Shown in pieces: positions 19,152-28,609 of a stretch of DNA of 64,000 nucleotides. The first letter of the stretch is position 1; each line of letters opens with the position of its first letter. The position numbers were made by a program, and so were the translations under genes. Location: the NCBI RefSeq assembly GCF_000812465.1, contig NZ_JWMA01000183.1, positions 1 to 64,000 on the forward strand. The letters are read 5' to 3'. The DNA comes from Cupriavidus sp. IDO (GTDB lineage: Bacteria; Pseudomonadota; Gammaproteobacteria; Burkholderiales; Burkholderiaceae). The notes beneath the pieces are model-generated. The model saw nothing but the letters and a program-made list of their open reading frames with translations, did not search any database and was not told the DNA's origin.

Positions 19152-21215
19152 ATGCGTTATCCCCACCTGTTCAAACCTTTGCAGCTCAACCAGCTGACGC
19201 TGCGCAACCGGATCGTCAGCACCGCGCACGCCGAGGTGTATGCGGAGCCGGGCGGCCTGCCGGGCGACCGCTACATTCGCTATTACGAAGAGAAGGCGAA
19301 GGGCGGCGTCGGCCTGGCGATCTGCGGTGGCTCGAGCCCGGTCTCCATCGACAGTCCCCAGGGCTGGTGGAAGTCGGTGAACCTGGCGACCGACCAGATC
19401 ATCGATCCGCTGTCGCGTCTCGCGGAGACGATGCACCGCCACGGCGCCAAGATCATGATCCAGGCCACGCACATGGGACGCCGCTCGGCGTTCCACGGCG
19501 AGCACTGGCCACACCTGATGACGCCGTCCGGCGTGCGCGAGCCGGTGCACCGCGGCAACGCGAAGATCATCGAGATCGAGGAGATCCGCCGGATCATCGC
19601 CGACTTCGCGGCCGCCGCGAAGCGCGTGAAGGACGCGGGGATGGACGGCATCGAGATCTCGGCCGCGCACCAGCACCTGATCGACCAGTTCTGGAGCCCC
19701 CGCACGAATTTCCGCACCGATGAGTGGGGCGGCAGCCTGCAGAACCGGCTGCGCTTTGGCGTCGAGGTGCTGCAGGCGGTGCGCGAGGCGGTCGGCAAGG
19801 ATTTCTGCGTTGGCCTGCGGATGTGCGGCGATGAATTCCATGAAGATGGTCTCGATCACGAGCAACTCAAGGAGATCGCCCAGGCAATGTCCGAATCAGG
19901 GTTGATCGACTATCTCGGTGTGATCGGCTCCGGCGCGGATACGCACAACACGCTCGCCAACTGCATGCCGCCGATGGCGCTGCCGCCCGAGCCGTTCGTG
20001 CATCTCGCCGCGGGCATCAAGGCGGTGGTCAAGGTGCCGGTGATGCACGCGCAGAGCATCCGCGACGCGGGCCAGGCCGAGCGCCTGCTCGCCAGCGGCA
20101 TGGTCGACCTGGTCGGCATGACGCGTGCGCAGATGGCCGATCCGCATATGGTCATCAAGATCCGCGACGGGCGCGAGGACGAGATCAAGCAATGCGTTGG
20201 CGCGAACTACTGCATCGACCGCCAGTACAACGGCCTGGACGTGTTGTGCGTGCAGAACGCGGCGACGTCGCGCGAGGCGACCATGCCTCACCTGATCGAG
20301 AAGTCGCGCGGCCCGAAGCGAAAGGTCGTCGTGGTCGGCGCGGGTCCGGCGGGACTTGAGGCGGCACGCGTCGCGCGTTCGCGCGGACATGACGTCGTGC
20401 TGTTCGAGAAGAACACCGAAGTGGGCGGGCAGATCATGCTGGCGTCGAAGGCGCCGCAGCGCGAGCAGATGGCGGGCATCGTGCGCTGGTTCGACATGGA
20501 GACCAAGCGCCTCGGCGTCGACCGGCGCCTGGGCGTCGAAGCCGACGCGAAGATGATCATGGCGGAGAAGCCGGACATCATCGTGCTGGCGACCGGGGGC
20601 CGCGCGTTCTCCGACCAGGTGCCCGCGTGGGGCGTCGCCGAGGGGCTGGCGGTCAGCTCGTGGGATGTGCTGTCCGGGCGCGTCGAAGCGAAGCAGAACG
20701 TGCTGGTCTACGACGGCGTGAGCACGCACGCAGGCGCGGGCGTGGCCGACTACCTGGCCAGCCGCGGCGCCAAGGTGGAGATCGTCACCCCGGACGTGAA
20801 GGTGGCCGACGACTGCGGCGGCACGACGTTCCCGATCTTCTATCGCCGTCTGTACGCGCAAGGCGTGATTCACACCCCGAACTACTGGCTCGATCGCGTC
20901 TACGAGGAGGACGGCAAGACGATCGCGGTGCTGCGCAATGAGTACACGGAAGAACTCGAGGAGCGTGCGGTCGACCAGGTGGTGATCGAGAACGGTTCGA
21001 CACCGAACGACGCGCTGTACTGGAAGCTGAAGCCGGAATCGGTCAACCGCGGCCAGGTCGACGTGCACAAGCTGTTCGCGGCGGAGCCGCAGCCGTGCCT
21101 GTCGGAGACGCTCGGCAACGGCCGCTTCCTGTTGTTCCGGGTTGGTGACTGCATCTCGATGCACAACATCCACGGCGCGATCTACGACGCGCTGCGGCTC
21201 GTGAAGGATTTCTGA
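19152..21215 (+). CDS. dgcA: Dimethylglycine demethylation protein DgcA (NADH:flavin oxidoreductase family)
   Basis: 687-aa flavoprotein of the Old Yellow Enzyme / trimethylamine dehydrogenase family. The N-terminal TIM barrel (about 1-370) has YPHLFKPLQLNQLTLRNRI and EISAAHQHLIDQFWSPRTN. Next is a cysteine cluster CVGANYCIDRQYNGLDVLCVQN for [4Fe-4S], then an FAD/NAD domain starting KVVVVGAGPAGLEAARVAR (about 395). With DgcB it oxidises dimethylglycine to sarcosine plus formaldehyde. It lies 2 bp before dgcB. Homology to the Pseudomonas aeruginosa gene is recognisable; the family and context make the role well supported. Confidence 0.93.
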   Translation: MRYPHLFKPLQLNQLTLRNRIVSTAHAEVYAEPGGLPGDRYIRYYEEKAKGGVGLAICGGSSPVSIDSPQGWWKSVNLATDQIIDPLSRLAETMHRHGAKIMIQATHMGRRSAFHGEHWPHLMTPSGVREPVHRGNAKIIEIEEIRRIIADFAAAAKRVKDAGMDGIEISAAHQHLIDQFWSPRTNFRTDEWGGSLQNRLRFGVEVLQAVREAVGKDFCVGLRMCGDEFHEDGLDHEQLKEIAQAMSESGLIDYLGVIGSGADTHNTLANCMPPMALPPEPFVHLAAGIKAVVKVPVMHAQSIRDAGQAERLLASGMVDLVGMTRAQMADPHMVIKIRDGREDEIKQCVGANYCIDRQYNGLDVLCVQNAATSREATMPHLIEKSRGPKRKVVVVGAGPAGLEAARVARSRGHDVVLFEKNTEVGGQIMLASKAPQREQMAGIVRWFDMETKRLGVDRRLGVEADAKMIMAEKPDIIVLATGGRAFSDQVPAWGVAEGLAVSSWDVLSGRVEAKQNVLVYDGVSTHAGAGVADYLASRGAKVEIVTPDVKVADDCGGTTFPIFYRRLYAQGVIHTPNYWLDRVYEEDGKTIAVLRNEYTEELEERAVDQVVIENGSTPNDALYWKLKPESVNRGQVDVHKLFAAEPQPCLSETLGNGRFLLFRVGDCISMHNIHGAIYDALRLVKDF

Positions 21216-21217
21216 CG

Positions 21218-23143
21218 ATGAACCCGTCCAACCTGATTACCGTCCTGCTCTGGCTGTCGGTGGCGGGGCTCGCCTTCGCGGTGTTGAAGCGCGCGTCATA
21301 CTGGCGGCTCGGGCGGGCGAGCGCGCCCGGCACGTTCGGCATTGCCAATCTGTTCGCGATCCCCAAGCGCTACTTCGTCGACCTGCACCACGTCGTCGCG
21401 CGCGACCCGTACATCGCGAAGACGCACGTCGCCACGGCCGGCGGCGCGATCGGCGCGCTTGCGCTCGTGTTCGTCAACTACGGTCTCGCCATCTACTCGC
21501 CCTGGCTCGACAAGCTGACCTTTGCCGCGGCGCTGGTGATGCTGGTCGGTGCGGTGTTCGTGTGGCGCCGGCGCCGCTCGAAGGACGTGCCCGCGCGTCT
21601 GTCAAAGGGGCCGTGGAATACGCTGCCATGGCTGCTCGGATCCTTCGCGCTCGGCCTGGCCCTGTTCTCGCTGGTGCCGGCCGGTCTGATGTCGGGGGCG
21701 TTCGCCGTGTTCTGCGCGGTGCTGATCGCCGTCGGCGCGCTGGCCATGACGGTCGGCGCGGCGCAAGGCGGGCCCATGAAGCATGCGATCGCGGGCCTGC
21801 TGCATCTCGCATTCCATCCGCGCCAGGAGCGCTTCGCGGCGTCGCCCGAGTCGTACACCGGAAACGGCACCGCCACGCCGCCGACCGCGCTCAAGCTGCC
21901 CGACATCGAGCACCGGGACTATGGCGTTGCGAAGCCGGTCGAGTTCCGTTGGAACCAGCTGCTGAGCTTCGATGCGTGCGTGCAGTGCGGCAAGTGCGAG
22001 GCGGCGTGTCCGGCGTTCGCCTCGGGCCAGCCGCTGAATCCCAAGAAGCTGATCCAGGATCTTGTCGTCGGGATGGCGGGCGGCTCCGATGCCGCGTACG
22101 CAGGCAGCCCGACGCCCGGCATTCCGGTCGGCCGGCATCGCGGCGAGCCGAACGGCCCGATCGTATCCGGGCTGATCGAGGCGCAGACATTGTGGTCGTG
22201 TACCACGTGCCGCGCTTGCGTGCAGGAGTGCCCGATGCTGATCGAGCACGTCGATGCCATCGTCGACATGCGCCGCAACCAGACGCTTGAGCATGGCACC
22301 GTGCCGGGCAAGGGCGCGGAAGTGCTGGCGAACCTGCGCGAAACCGGCACGATGGGCGGCTACGATACCGCTGCGCGCTATGACTGGTCGGTCGACCTGA
22401 ATGCCCCGGTGGCGCAGCCGGGCAAGACGGTCGACGTGCTGATCGTCGCCGGCGAAGGCGCGTTCGACATGCGCTATCAGCGCACGCTGCGCGCCTTCGT
22501 CAAAGTGCTGAACAAGGCGGGCATCGACTATGCGGTGCTCGGCGAGGTGGAAACCGACACCGGCGATGTCGCGCGCCGCCTGGGCGACGAGGCGACCTTC
22601 CAGCAGCTGGCCAGGCATTTGATCGGCACGCTCGGCACGCTGTCGTTCCGCCAGATCGTGACCGCCGATCCGCACGTGATGCACAGCCTGCGTAACGAAT
22701 ACCGTGCGCTGGGTCTGCGTGTCGAGGTCAAGCATCACACCACCTATATGGCTGAGCTCGCGTCGAGCGGGCTGATCGCGCCGAAAGCAGTCGAGGCGCT
22801 GCGCGACAAGCGCATCACCTATCACGATCCCTGCTATCTCGGCCGCTACAACGGCGAAACCGAAGCCCCGCGCAAGCTGCTGAAGACGATCGGCATCCAG
22901 GTGGTCGAGATGGAACGCAACGGCATGCGCGGCCGCTGCTGCGGCGGCGGGGGTGGCGCACCGTTGACGGATATTCCTGGCAAGCAGCGCATTCCTGACA
23001 TCCGCATCGCCGACGCGCGCGCGGTGGGCGCGGACGTGGTTGCGGTGGGATGCCCGAACTGCACGGCGATGCTGGAAGGCGTCGTCGGCCCGCGCCCTGA
23101 CGTGCTCGACGTGGCTGAACTGGTCGCCGCCTCGCTGGAGTGA
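21218..23143 (+). CDS. dgcB: Membrane iron-sulfur electron-transfer protein DgcB
   Basis: 641-aa membrane protein: about five hydrophobic helices in the first ~190 residues, then two ferredoxin motifs CVQCGKCEAACP and CTTCRACVQECPM, then heterodisulfide-reductase-type CCG segments (CYLGRYNGE, RCCGGGGG). The architecture fits electron transfer from DgcA and the dedicated Etf to the respiratory chain. Gaps of 2 and 4 bp place it within one transcription unit with dgcA and etfA. Well supported. Confidence 0.92.
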   Translation: MNPSNLITVLLWLSVAGLAFAVLKRASYWRLGRASAPGTFGIANLFAIPKRYFVDLHHVVARDPYIAKTHVATAGGAIGALALVFVNYGLAIYSPWLDKLTFAAALVMLVGAVFVWRRRRSKDVPARLSKGPWNTLPWLLGSFALGLALFSLVPAGLMSGAFAVFCAVLIAVGALAMTVGAAQGGPMKHAIAGLLHLAFHPRQERFAASPESYTGNGTATPPTALKLPDIEHRDYGVAKPVEFRWNQLLSFDACVQCGKCEAACPAFASGQPLNPKKLIQDLVVGMAGGSDAAYAGSPTPGIPVGRHRGEPNGPIVSGLIEAQTLWSCTTCRACVQECPMLIEHVDAIVDMRRNQTLEHGTVPGKGAEVLANLRETGTMGGYDTAARYDWSVDLNAPVAQPGKTVDVLIVAGEGAFDMRYQRTLRAFVKVLNKAGIDYAVLGEVETDTGDVARRLGDEATFQQLARHLIGTLGTLSFRQIVTADPHVMHSLRNEYRALGLRVEVKHHTTYMAELASSGLIAPKAVEALRDKRITYHDPCYLGRYNGETEAPRKLLKTIGIQVVEMERNGMRGRCCGGGGGAPLTDIPGKQRIPDIRIADARAVGADVVAVGCPNCTAMLEGVVGPRPDVLDVAELVAASLE

Positions 23144-23147
23144 ATCG

Positions 23148-24314
23148 ATGAACACGACTAAACGAATCGACCCGCGCCGGCCGTTCATCATCACGGCGGC
23201 GGGCCTCAGGCGGATCACGCTGGGCGAGTCCGGCAGCGCAGACGCAAGCGCCGCGCACTGGCCCGCGCACGGCCACGCTGCCGAGGGGGCAAAGCCACGG
23301 CGGATGGTGAAGGAGCCGCGCTATGTGCTGCTCGTGGCCGCGCACAGCGAACGCGGCGCGCTGGACGAGCATGCGCACCAGGCAGTCGCGGCGGCCGCGC
23401 TGCTCGCCGATGCGCAGACCGAAGTAGTGCTGATGGTGTTCGGGGAACTGAAGGACGACGCGGCGGAGCTCGGCGTCGACAAGCTTATCGCGCTGCCCGA
23501 GTTCGACCGGCGCACCTTCGCGCCAGACGGCGAGCTGCGGGCACTGCATGCGTGCGCGACGGCGCTGTCGCCCCGGCATGTCTTCCTGCCCGACAACGAG
23601 AACGGCGACGGCGATCTCGGCCGGCGATACGCGGCTGCGGCGGGCGCCAGCGTCGCGACGGAAGTGGTCGAGATCGACGCGCGGCACGTCGGCGTGTATG
23701 TGCACGCCAGGCGTGCGTTCGCGACCCGCGCGCTGCCCGAGGTCATCCTGCTCGCGCCGGGGGCGGTTGACACGAAGCTGCCGTTCACCGGCGCGGGCGA
23801 GCGCCTGTCCGGCGAGTTCCTGCACGCCAGGGGAGGGACGCCACTGTATCGCGACCTCGGTGTCGAGGAAATCGATGCCGCCCAGGTCGCGCTGGAGGAG
23901 GCGGACTTTATCGTGGCGGCCGGCAACGGCGTGACCGACGTCGGCGCGTTCGAGCGGCTCGCGGGCGCGTTCGGCGCGGCGATCGCCGCCAGCCGCGTCG
24001 CGGTCGACAACGGGCATTTCACGCGTGACAAGCAGGTCGGCGCGACCGGCAAGACGGTCGAGGCCAGCGTCTACATTGCGTTCGGCATCTCCGGCGCGGT
24101 GCAGCACCTGCAAGGCATCAAGGACTGCCGTCACGTGATCGCAGTCAATCTGGACGGCAGCGCGCCGATCGCCAAACGCGCGAACCTGACCATCGTCGGC
24201 GACGCGCAGGCGACGATCGCCGCACTGTTCGAGCAGGTCCAGGCCGCGCGCCCCGCACGGGGTCAGCAGCCGGCCGCAGCCCGTCCCCGCGAAGCCGCAG
24301 GAGCCGCAGCATGA
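23148..24314 (+). CDS. etfA: Electron-transfer flavoprotein, alpha subunit (betaine-cluster type)
   Basis: 388-aa EtfA, about 75 residues longer than housekeeping EtfA because of an N-terminal extension rich in Arg/Ala. The C-terminal FAD domain is typical: DKQVGATGKTVEASVYIAFG and ISGAVQHLQGIK. It accepts electrons from dimethylglycine oxidation. The ATG at 23148 lies 5 bp after dgcB and follows GGAG; its stop overlaps etfB (ATGA). Firm assignment; the role of the extension is unknown. Confidence 0.93.
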   Translation: MNTTKRIDPRRPFIITAAGLRRITLGESGSADASAAHWPAHGHAAEGAKPRRMVKEPRYVLLVAAHSERGALDEHAHQAVAAAALLADAQTEVVLMVFGELKDDAAELGVDKLIALPEFDRRTFAPDGELRALHACATALSPRHVFLPDNENGDGDLGRRYAAAAGASVATEVVEIDARHVGVYVHARRAFATRALPEVILLAPGAVDTKLPFTGAGERLSGEFLHARGGTPLYRDLGVEEIDAAQVALEEADFIVAAGNGVTDVGAFERLAGAFGAAIAASRVAVDNGHFTRDKQVGATGKTVEASVYIAFGISGAVQHLQGIKDCRHVIAVNLDGSAPIAKRANLTIVGDAQATIAALFEQVQAARPARGQQPAAARPREAAGAAA

Positions 24315-25096
24315 ACGCCCCCACACAAGTGCAACGTATCGCGGTGCTGGTGTCCGTCGGCCGCCATCCGGTCAGTGGCGCGCCGCGCTACAGCCGCAAC
24401 GACGCCGCTGCGCTCGAGCTCGGCCGCGGCCTCGCGGAAAAATATCGCGCGCAGCTCGCCGTGATTCACGCGGGCGACGCCGCCGATCCTGCGCTCAACG
24501 ACTACCTGGCGCTCGGCGCGAGCGAAGTCCAGGTGCTCGCTTGCGCAGGTGGCGAAGACGCCGCGCACGCGCTTGCCGCGCACATAAAGGACTATGACCT
24601 CGTGCTGACCGGCACCCGCGCGGAGGGCGCGTACGACACAGGGATGTTGCCCTACCGCGTCGCCGCGGCGCTCGGCCGGCCGCTGGTCGGATCGGCCGTC
24701 GACGTCGACATCGCCGGTGGTCGCGTCGCCGTGCGGCAGTTCCTGCCAAAGGGCCTGCGCCGGCGCGTCGATGCCACGCTGCCCGCGGTGGTGGCCGTAC
24801 ATCCGCTCGCGAACGCGCAGCCGCGCTATGCGTACGCGCGGCTGCGCGCGGGCACCATCCGGCTGTTGCCGGCAGCGCGGTGTGAAGATGGCGCCGCCGC
24901 CGCATGGACGCTCGGCGCCGTCGAGCGCAAGCCGGTCCGGCTGGCCGCCGCCGAGAAGCGCTCCGGGCATGCCCGGATGCTGTCGGCGACGACGACCGAG
25001 AGCCGCGGCGGGAACGTCGTAAATGGTGGGACTTCCGTCGAAAAAGCACAAGTGATCCTCGCCTACTTGCGCGAGCATCAACTCATCGACTACTGA
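24311..25096 (+). CDS. etfB: Electron-transfer flavoprotein, beta subunit (betaine-cluster type)
   Basis: 261-aa EtfB with the nucleotide-binding alpha/beta fold: early VSVGRHPVSGAPRYSRNDAAALELG, then TGTRAEGAYDTGMLPYRVAAALGRPLVG, corresponding to the family's AMP-site loop. It pairs with the upstream EtfA, with which it overlaps by 4 bp. The recognition loop differs from housekeeping EtfB, as expected for a partner devoted to DgcAB. Next comes gbcA after 55 bp. Firm. Confidence 0.91.
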   Translation: MNAPTQVQRIAVLVSVGRHPVSGAPRYSRNDAAALELGRGLAEKYRAQLAVIHAGDAADPALNDYLALGASEVQVLACAGGEDAAHALAAHIKDYDLVLTGTRAEGAYDTGMLPYRVAAALGRPLVGSAVDVDIAGGRVAVRQFLPKGLRRRVDATLPAVVAVHPLANAQPRYAYARLRAGTIRLLPAARCEDGAAAAWTLGAVERKPVRLAAAEKRSGHARMLSATTTESRGGNVVNGGTSVEKAQVILAYLREHQLIDY

Positions 25097-25151
25097 CACG
25101 TTGCCGGTCTGTCGGCAAGCAACCAGGGATGCAGGAAATCCGGAGCAAACA

Positions 25152-26393
25152 ATGAAAGTATCGGCAGACATTCGCGCGCTGGTGGAGCGGCGCAAGGCGG
25201 GATACAGCCTCGAGGCGCCTTTCTACCTGAGCGAGGAGATTTTCGCGCTGGACATGGAGGCGATTTTCCGCAAGCACTGGATCCAGGTGGCGGTCGAGCC
25301 TGACGTGCCAGAGCCGGGCGATTATGTGACGGTCGAGCTCGGCCACGACTCGATCCTGATCGTGCGCGACGATGACATGCAGATCCGCGCGTTCCACAAC
25401 GTCTGCCGCCATCGCGGCGCGCGGCTGTGCAACGCGGACAAGGGTACGGTCGGGAACATCGTCTGCCCGTATCACAGCTGGACCTACAACCTGAACGGCG
25501 ACCTGATGTTCGCCGAGCACATGGGCGAGAAGTTCGACCGCTGCAAGCACAGCCTGAAATCCGTTCACGTCGAGAACCTTGCCGGCCTGATCTTCGTCTG
25601 CCTCGCGGACGAGCCGCCAGCCGACTTCGCGGTGATGCGCGCCGCGATGGAGCCGTACCTGCTGCCGCACAACCTGGCGGACACCAAGGTCGCCGCGCAG
25701 ATCGATGTGCTCGAGAAAGGCAACTGGAAGCTCACGATGGAGAACAACCGCGAGTGCTATCACTGCGTGGCGAACCATCCGGAGCTGACCATTTCGTTAT
25801 ACGAGTACGGCTTCGGCTATCAGCGCTCGCCCGCCAACGCCGAGGGCATGGAAGCGTTCGAGCGCACCTGCATCGAACGTGCCGCGGAATGGGAAGCGAT
25901 GAGCCTGCCATCGGCGGAGATCGAGCAATTGCTCGACACCACCGGCTTCCGTACCCAGCGCCTGCCGCTCGACCGCAGCGGCGAATCGCAGACGCTCGAC
26001 GCCAGGGTAGCGTCGAAGAAGCTGCTCGGCAAGTTCGAGCAAGCCGACCTGGGCGGGCTCTCGTTCTGGACGCAGCCGAACTCGTGGCATCACTTCATGA
26101 GCGACCACATCGTCACGTTCTCGGTGATCCCGCTGTCGGCCGGCGAAACGCTGGTTCGCACCAAGTGGCTGGTCCACAAAGATGCGCAGGAGGGCGTCGA
26201 TTATGACGTGAAGAACCTGACCGCGGTGTGGAACGCGACCAACGACCAGGATCGCGCGCTGGTTGAGTACTCGCAGTGTGGCGCGGGCAGCAGCGCGTAC
26301 GAGCCCGGCCCGTACTCGCCATTCACCGAAGGCCTGGTCGAGAAGTTCTCGGCCTGGTATATCGGCCGGCTGGCCGAGCAGATCGGCGCGTAG
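25152..26393 (+). CDS. gbcA: Glycine betaine monooxygenase, Rieske oxygenase component
   Basis: 413-aa Rieske non-heme iron oxygenase that starts betaine breakdown by removing a methyl group as formaldehyde, giving dimethylglycine. The Rieske centre is CRHRGARLC...CPYHSWTYN (about residues 92-116). The mononuclear iron site is near ENNRECYHCVANHPELT (about 197-213). The ATG at 25152 follows GGAGCAAACA. It pairs with GbcB 20 bp downstream; gene order gbcA-gbcB is that of Pseudomonas. Substrate assignment rests on similarity and context; stachydrine demethylases are related. Confidence 0.93.
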   Translation: MKVSADIRALVERRKAGYSLEAPFYLSEEIFALDMEAIFRKHWIQVAVEPDVPEPGDYVTVELGHDSILIVRDDDMQIRAFHNVCRHRGARLCNADKGTVGNIVCPYHSWTYNLNGDLMFAEHMGEKFDRCKHSLKSVHVENLAGLIFVCLADEPPADFAVMRAAMEPYLLPHNLADTKVAAQIDVLEKGNWKLTMENNRECYHCVANHPELTISLYEYGFGYQRSPANAEGMEAFERTCIERAAEWEAMSLPSAEIEQLLDTTGFRTQRLPLDRSGESQTLDARVASKKLLGKFEQADLGGLSFWTQPNSWHHFMSDHIVTFSVIPLSAGETLVRTKWLVHKDAQEGVDYDVKNLTAVWNATNDQDRALVEYSQCGAGSSAYEPGPYSPFTEGLVEKFSAWYIGRLAEQIGA

Positions 26394-26413
26394 GCGCAAC
26401 AGCGGAGGCAGAC

Positions 26414-27556
26414 ATGATGCGCGATGCGGTCTTTACCGAGCCAGCGGAGAGCCGGGTAACCCGCCCGGCGTTCTGGAGCGCGCTCCCCGAGCGCTGGACG
26501 AGCGAGGTCGAGGAGACGCTCGTGTGCTGCCACGTGCGGCAGGAAACCCACGACGTGAAGAGTTTCTTCTTCCGCTCGCCGGAGGGGAGGGCGTTTGTGT
26601 TCGAGCCGGGGCAGTTCATCACGCTCGAACTGGATATCGAGGGCGAGGCGATCAATCGCTGCTACACGATCTCGTCGTCGCCGGCGCGGCCGCACACCAT
26701 CTCGATCACGGTCAAGCGCGTGCCGGACGGCAAGGTGTCGAACTGGCTGCATGACCATCTGAAGCCGGGGGCGTCGATCCGCGTGCTCGGCCCGGCCGGC
26801 GAGTTCACGTGCGCGCGCCATCCGGCGCGCAAGTACCTGTTCCTGTCCGCGGGCTCCGGCATCACGCCACTGATGTCGATGAGCCGGGCGCACCACGATC
26901 TCGCCGAGGATCGGGACATCGTGTTCGTGCACAGCGCGCGCACACCGGACGACATCATCTTCGCGCGCGAGCTCGATCTGATCGCGGCAAGCCATGCGAA
27001 CTTCCGCACGTCCTTTGTCTGCGAGCGGGTTGGCGCGCGCACCAGCTGGCCGGGCGTGACGGGCTTCCTGTCGCTGCCGTTGCTCCAGCTGATCGCGCCG
27101 GACTTCATGGAGCGCGAGATCTTCACGTGCGGGCCAGCGCCGTACATGAAGGCGGTGCGCGGCCTGCTCGACGAGGCGGGCTTCGAGCGCAGCCACTACC
27201 ACGAGGAGAGCTTCTCGTTCGAGGCACTGACCGCAGAGGCCAACGAGCCGCTCGCCGATGCCGCCGCGGCGGCAAACGACGAGGCGGGGTCGGCGCAGTT
27301 CAATGTCAGCTTCGCCAGGAGCCAACGCGAGATCCTCTGCGGCGCGGGGCAGCATGTGCTCGACGCGGCGCGCCAATCTGGCGTGCGGCTACCGGCGTCG
27401 TGCACGCAGGGGATGTGCGGGACCTGCAAGGTCAGGCTGGTTGCCGGGCAGGTCGAGATGAAGCACAACGGCGGCATCCGCCAGCGCGAGATTGACCAGG
27501 GCATGGTGCTGCTGTGCTGCAGCAAGCCGCTGTCGGATCTCGTGATCGATAAATAA
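26414..27556 (+). CDS. gbcB: Glycine betaine monooxygenase, reductase component
   Basis: 380-aa ferredoxin-NAD(P)H reductase-type protein: FAD domain with RCYTISSSPARPHTISITVK, NAD domain with YLFLSAGSGITPLMSM, and a C-terminal plant-type 2Fe-2S domain PASCTQGMCGTCKVRL...LLCC. It passes electrons to GbcA. GbcB start ATG at 26414 has GGAGG 7 bases upstream. Firm by domain order and neighbour. Confidence 0.93.
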   Translation: MMRDAVFTEPAESRVTRPAFWSALPERWTSEVEETLVCCHVRQETHDVKSFFFRSPEGRAFVFEPGQFITLELDIEGEAINRCYTISSSPARPHTISITVKRVPDGKVSNWLHDHLKPGASIRVLGPAGEFTCARHPARKYLFLSAGSGITPLMSMSRAHHDLAEDRDIVFVHSARTPDDIIFARELDLIAASHANFRTSFVCERVGARTSWPGVTGFLSLPLLQLIAPDFMEREIFTCGPAPYMKAVRGLLDEAGFERSHYHEESFSFEALTAEANEPLADAAAAANDEAGSAQFNVSFARSQREILCGAGQHVLDAARQSGVRLPASCTQGMCGTCKVRLVAGQVEMKHNGGIRQREIDQGMVLLCCSKPLSDLVIDK

Positions 27557-27671
27557 GACGGGACGCCTGCCAGGCGGGTGGCGCAGCACGATGTCCGTCG
27601 CAATGCCTGGCCAGGGCGACGACGATTCTAACTAAACGGGGCGCTACCGCTCCGACCACTGGAGGTATGCC

Positions 27672-28535
27672 ATGAAGCTCTTTGCAAAGGTGTTTTGGGC
27701 CGGCGCAGCGTCGGTGATGATGACATGGAGCGCGCTGGCGCTGGGGGATGCCAAGCCGACCTTGAAGATAGGCTACGTCGAGGGTTGGGACGACAGCGTC
27801 GCGACGACGAATGTCGCCGCACGGATCATCGAAAAGAAACTGGGGTACCCGGTGCAACTGGTGCCGGTCGCGGCGGGCGTGATGTGGCAGGGCGTCGCGC
27901 GCGGCGATCTCGATGCGACGCTGTCCGCCTGGCTGCCGGTGACGCAGGGCGCGTACTGGGATCAGTTCAAGGCCAAGGTTGTCAATCTCGGACCGAACTT
28001 CACCGAGGCAAGGATCGGCCTGATCGTTCCCGCGTCGGTGAGCGCGAAGAGCATCGATGACCTGAACGCGCAGAAGGCGGCGTTCGAAGGCCGCATCGTT
28101 GGCATCGATGCCGGTGCCGGCGTGATGCGCAAGGCTTCCGAGGCGATCAAGAGCTATGGGCTCAGTTATTCGCTGATGCCGAGCTCTGGCAGCGCGATGA
28201 CGGCTGAGCTGGCGCGCTCGATGAACGCGAACAAGCCGGTGATCGTCACGGGCTGGGCGCCGCACTGGATGTTCGCGAAGTGGAAGCTGCGTTTCCTGGA
28301 GGATCCGAAGAAGGTGTTCGGCGATGCCGAGCATGTCGACAACATCGTGAACCCGGGCCTGGAGACGAAGGCCAAGCCGGTTGTCGTATTCCTGAAGAAG
28401 TTCCAGTGGAAGCCGGGCGAGATCGATAGCGTGATGCTGGCGATCCAGAGCGGCACCAAGCCCGATGCGGCCGCCGATGCGTGGATCGCCGCGAATGCGG
28501 AACGCGTGAATGCATGGGTGGAGGGCGCGCATTAA
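27672..28535 (+). CDS. Betaine/choline ABC transporter substrate-binding protein (OpuAC family)
   Basis: 287-aa periplasmic protein with an N-terminal signal peptide (MKLFAKVFWAGAASVMMTWSALALG). The OpuAC fold is seen in KIGYVEGWDDSVATTNVAARI, MWQGVARGDLDATLSAWLP and VTGWAPHWMFAKWKL, whose tryptophans and tyrosines form the aromatic cage for the trimethylammonium head group. It is separated from choVW-like genes by purU, as for CaiX/CbcX-type proteins that share one core transporter. A GGAGG site precedes the ATG. Exact ligand (betaine, choline or carnitine) is open. Confidence 0.88.
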   Translation: MKLFAKVFWAGAASVMMTWSALALGDAKPTLKIGYVEGWDDSVATTNVAARIIEKKLGYPVQLVPVAAGVMWQGVARGDLDATLSAWLPVTQGAYWDQFKAKVVNLGPNFTEARIGLIVPASVSAKSIDDLNAQKAAFEGRIVGIDAGAGVMRKASEAIKSYGLSYSLMPSSGSAMTAELARSMNANKPVIVTGWAPHWMFAKWKLRFLEDPKKVFGDAEHVDNIVNPGLETKAKPVVVFLKKFQWKPGEIDSVMLAIQSGTKPDAAADAWIAANAERVNAWVEGAH

Positions 28536-28566
28536 TTCGGCACGCGACCCAAGGAGGCAGTAGGCG

Positions 28567-28597
28567 CCGGCCACGATCGCATCGCGATCGTGGCCGG
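28567..28597. terminator. Perfect hairpin between convergent binding-protein and purU genes
   Basis: CCGGCCACGATCGC (28567-28580) and its complement (28584-28597) form a perfect 14-bp stem with a 3-nt ATC loop. Both neighbouring genes run into it, so it can serve as a two-way terminator. No T-run follows. Confidence 0.7.
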
Positions 28598-28609
28598 TGC
28601 GCATTGAGC

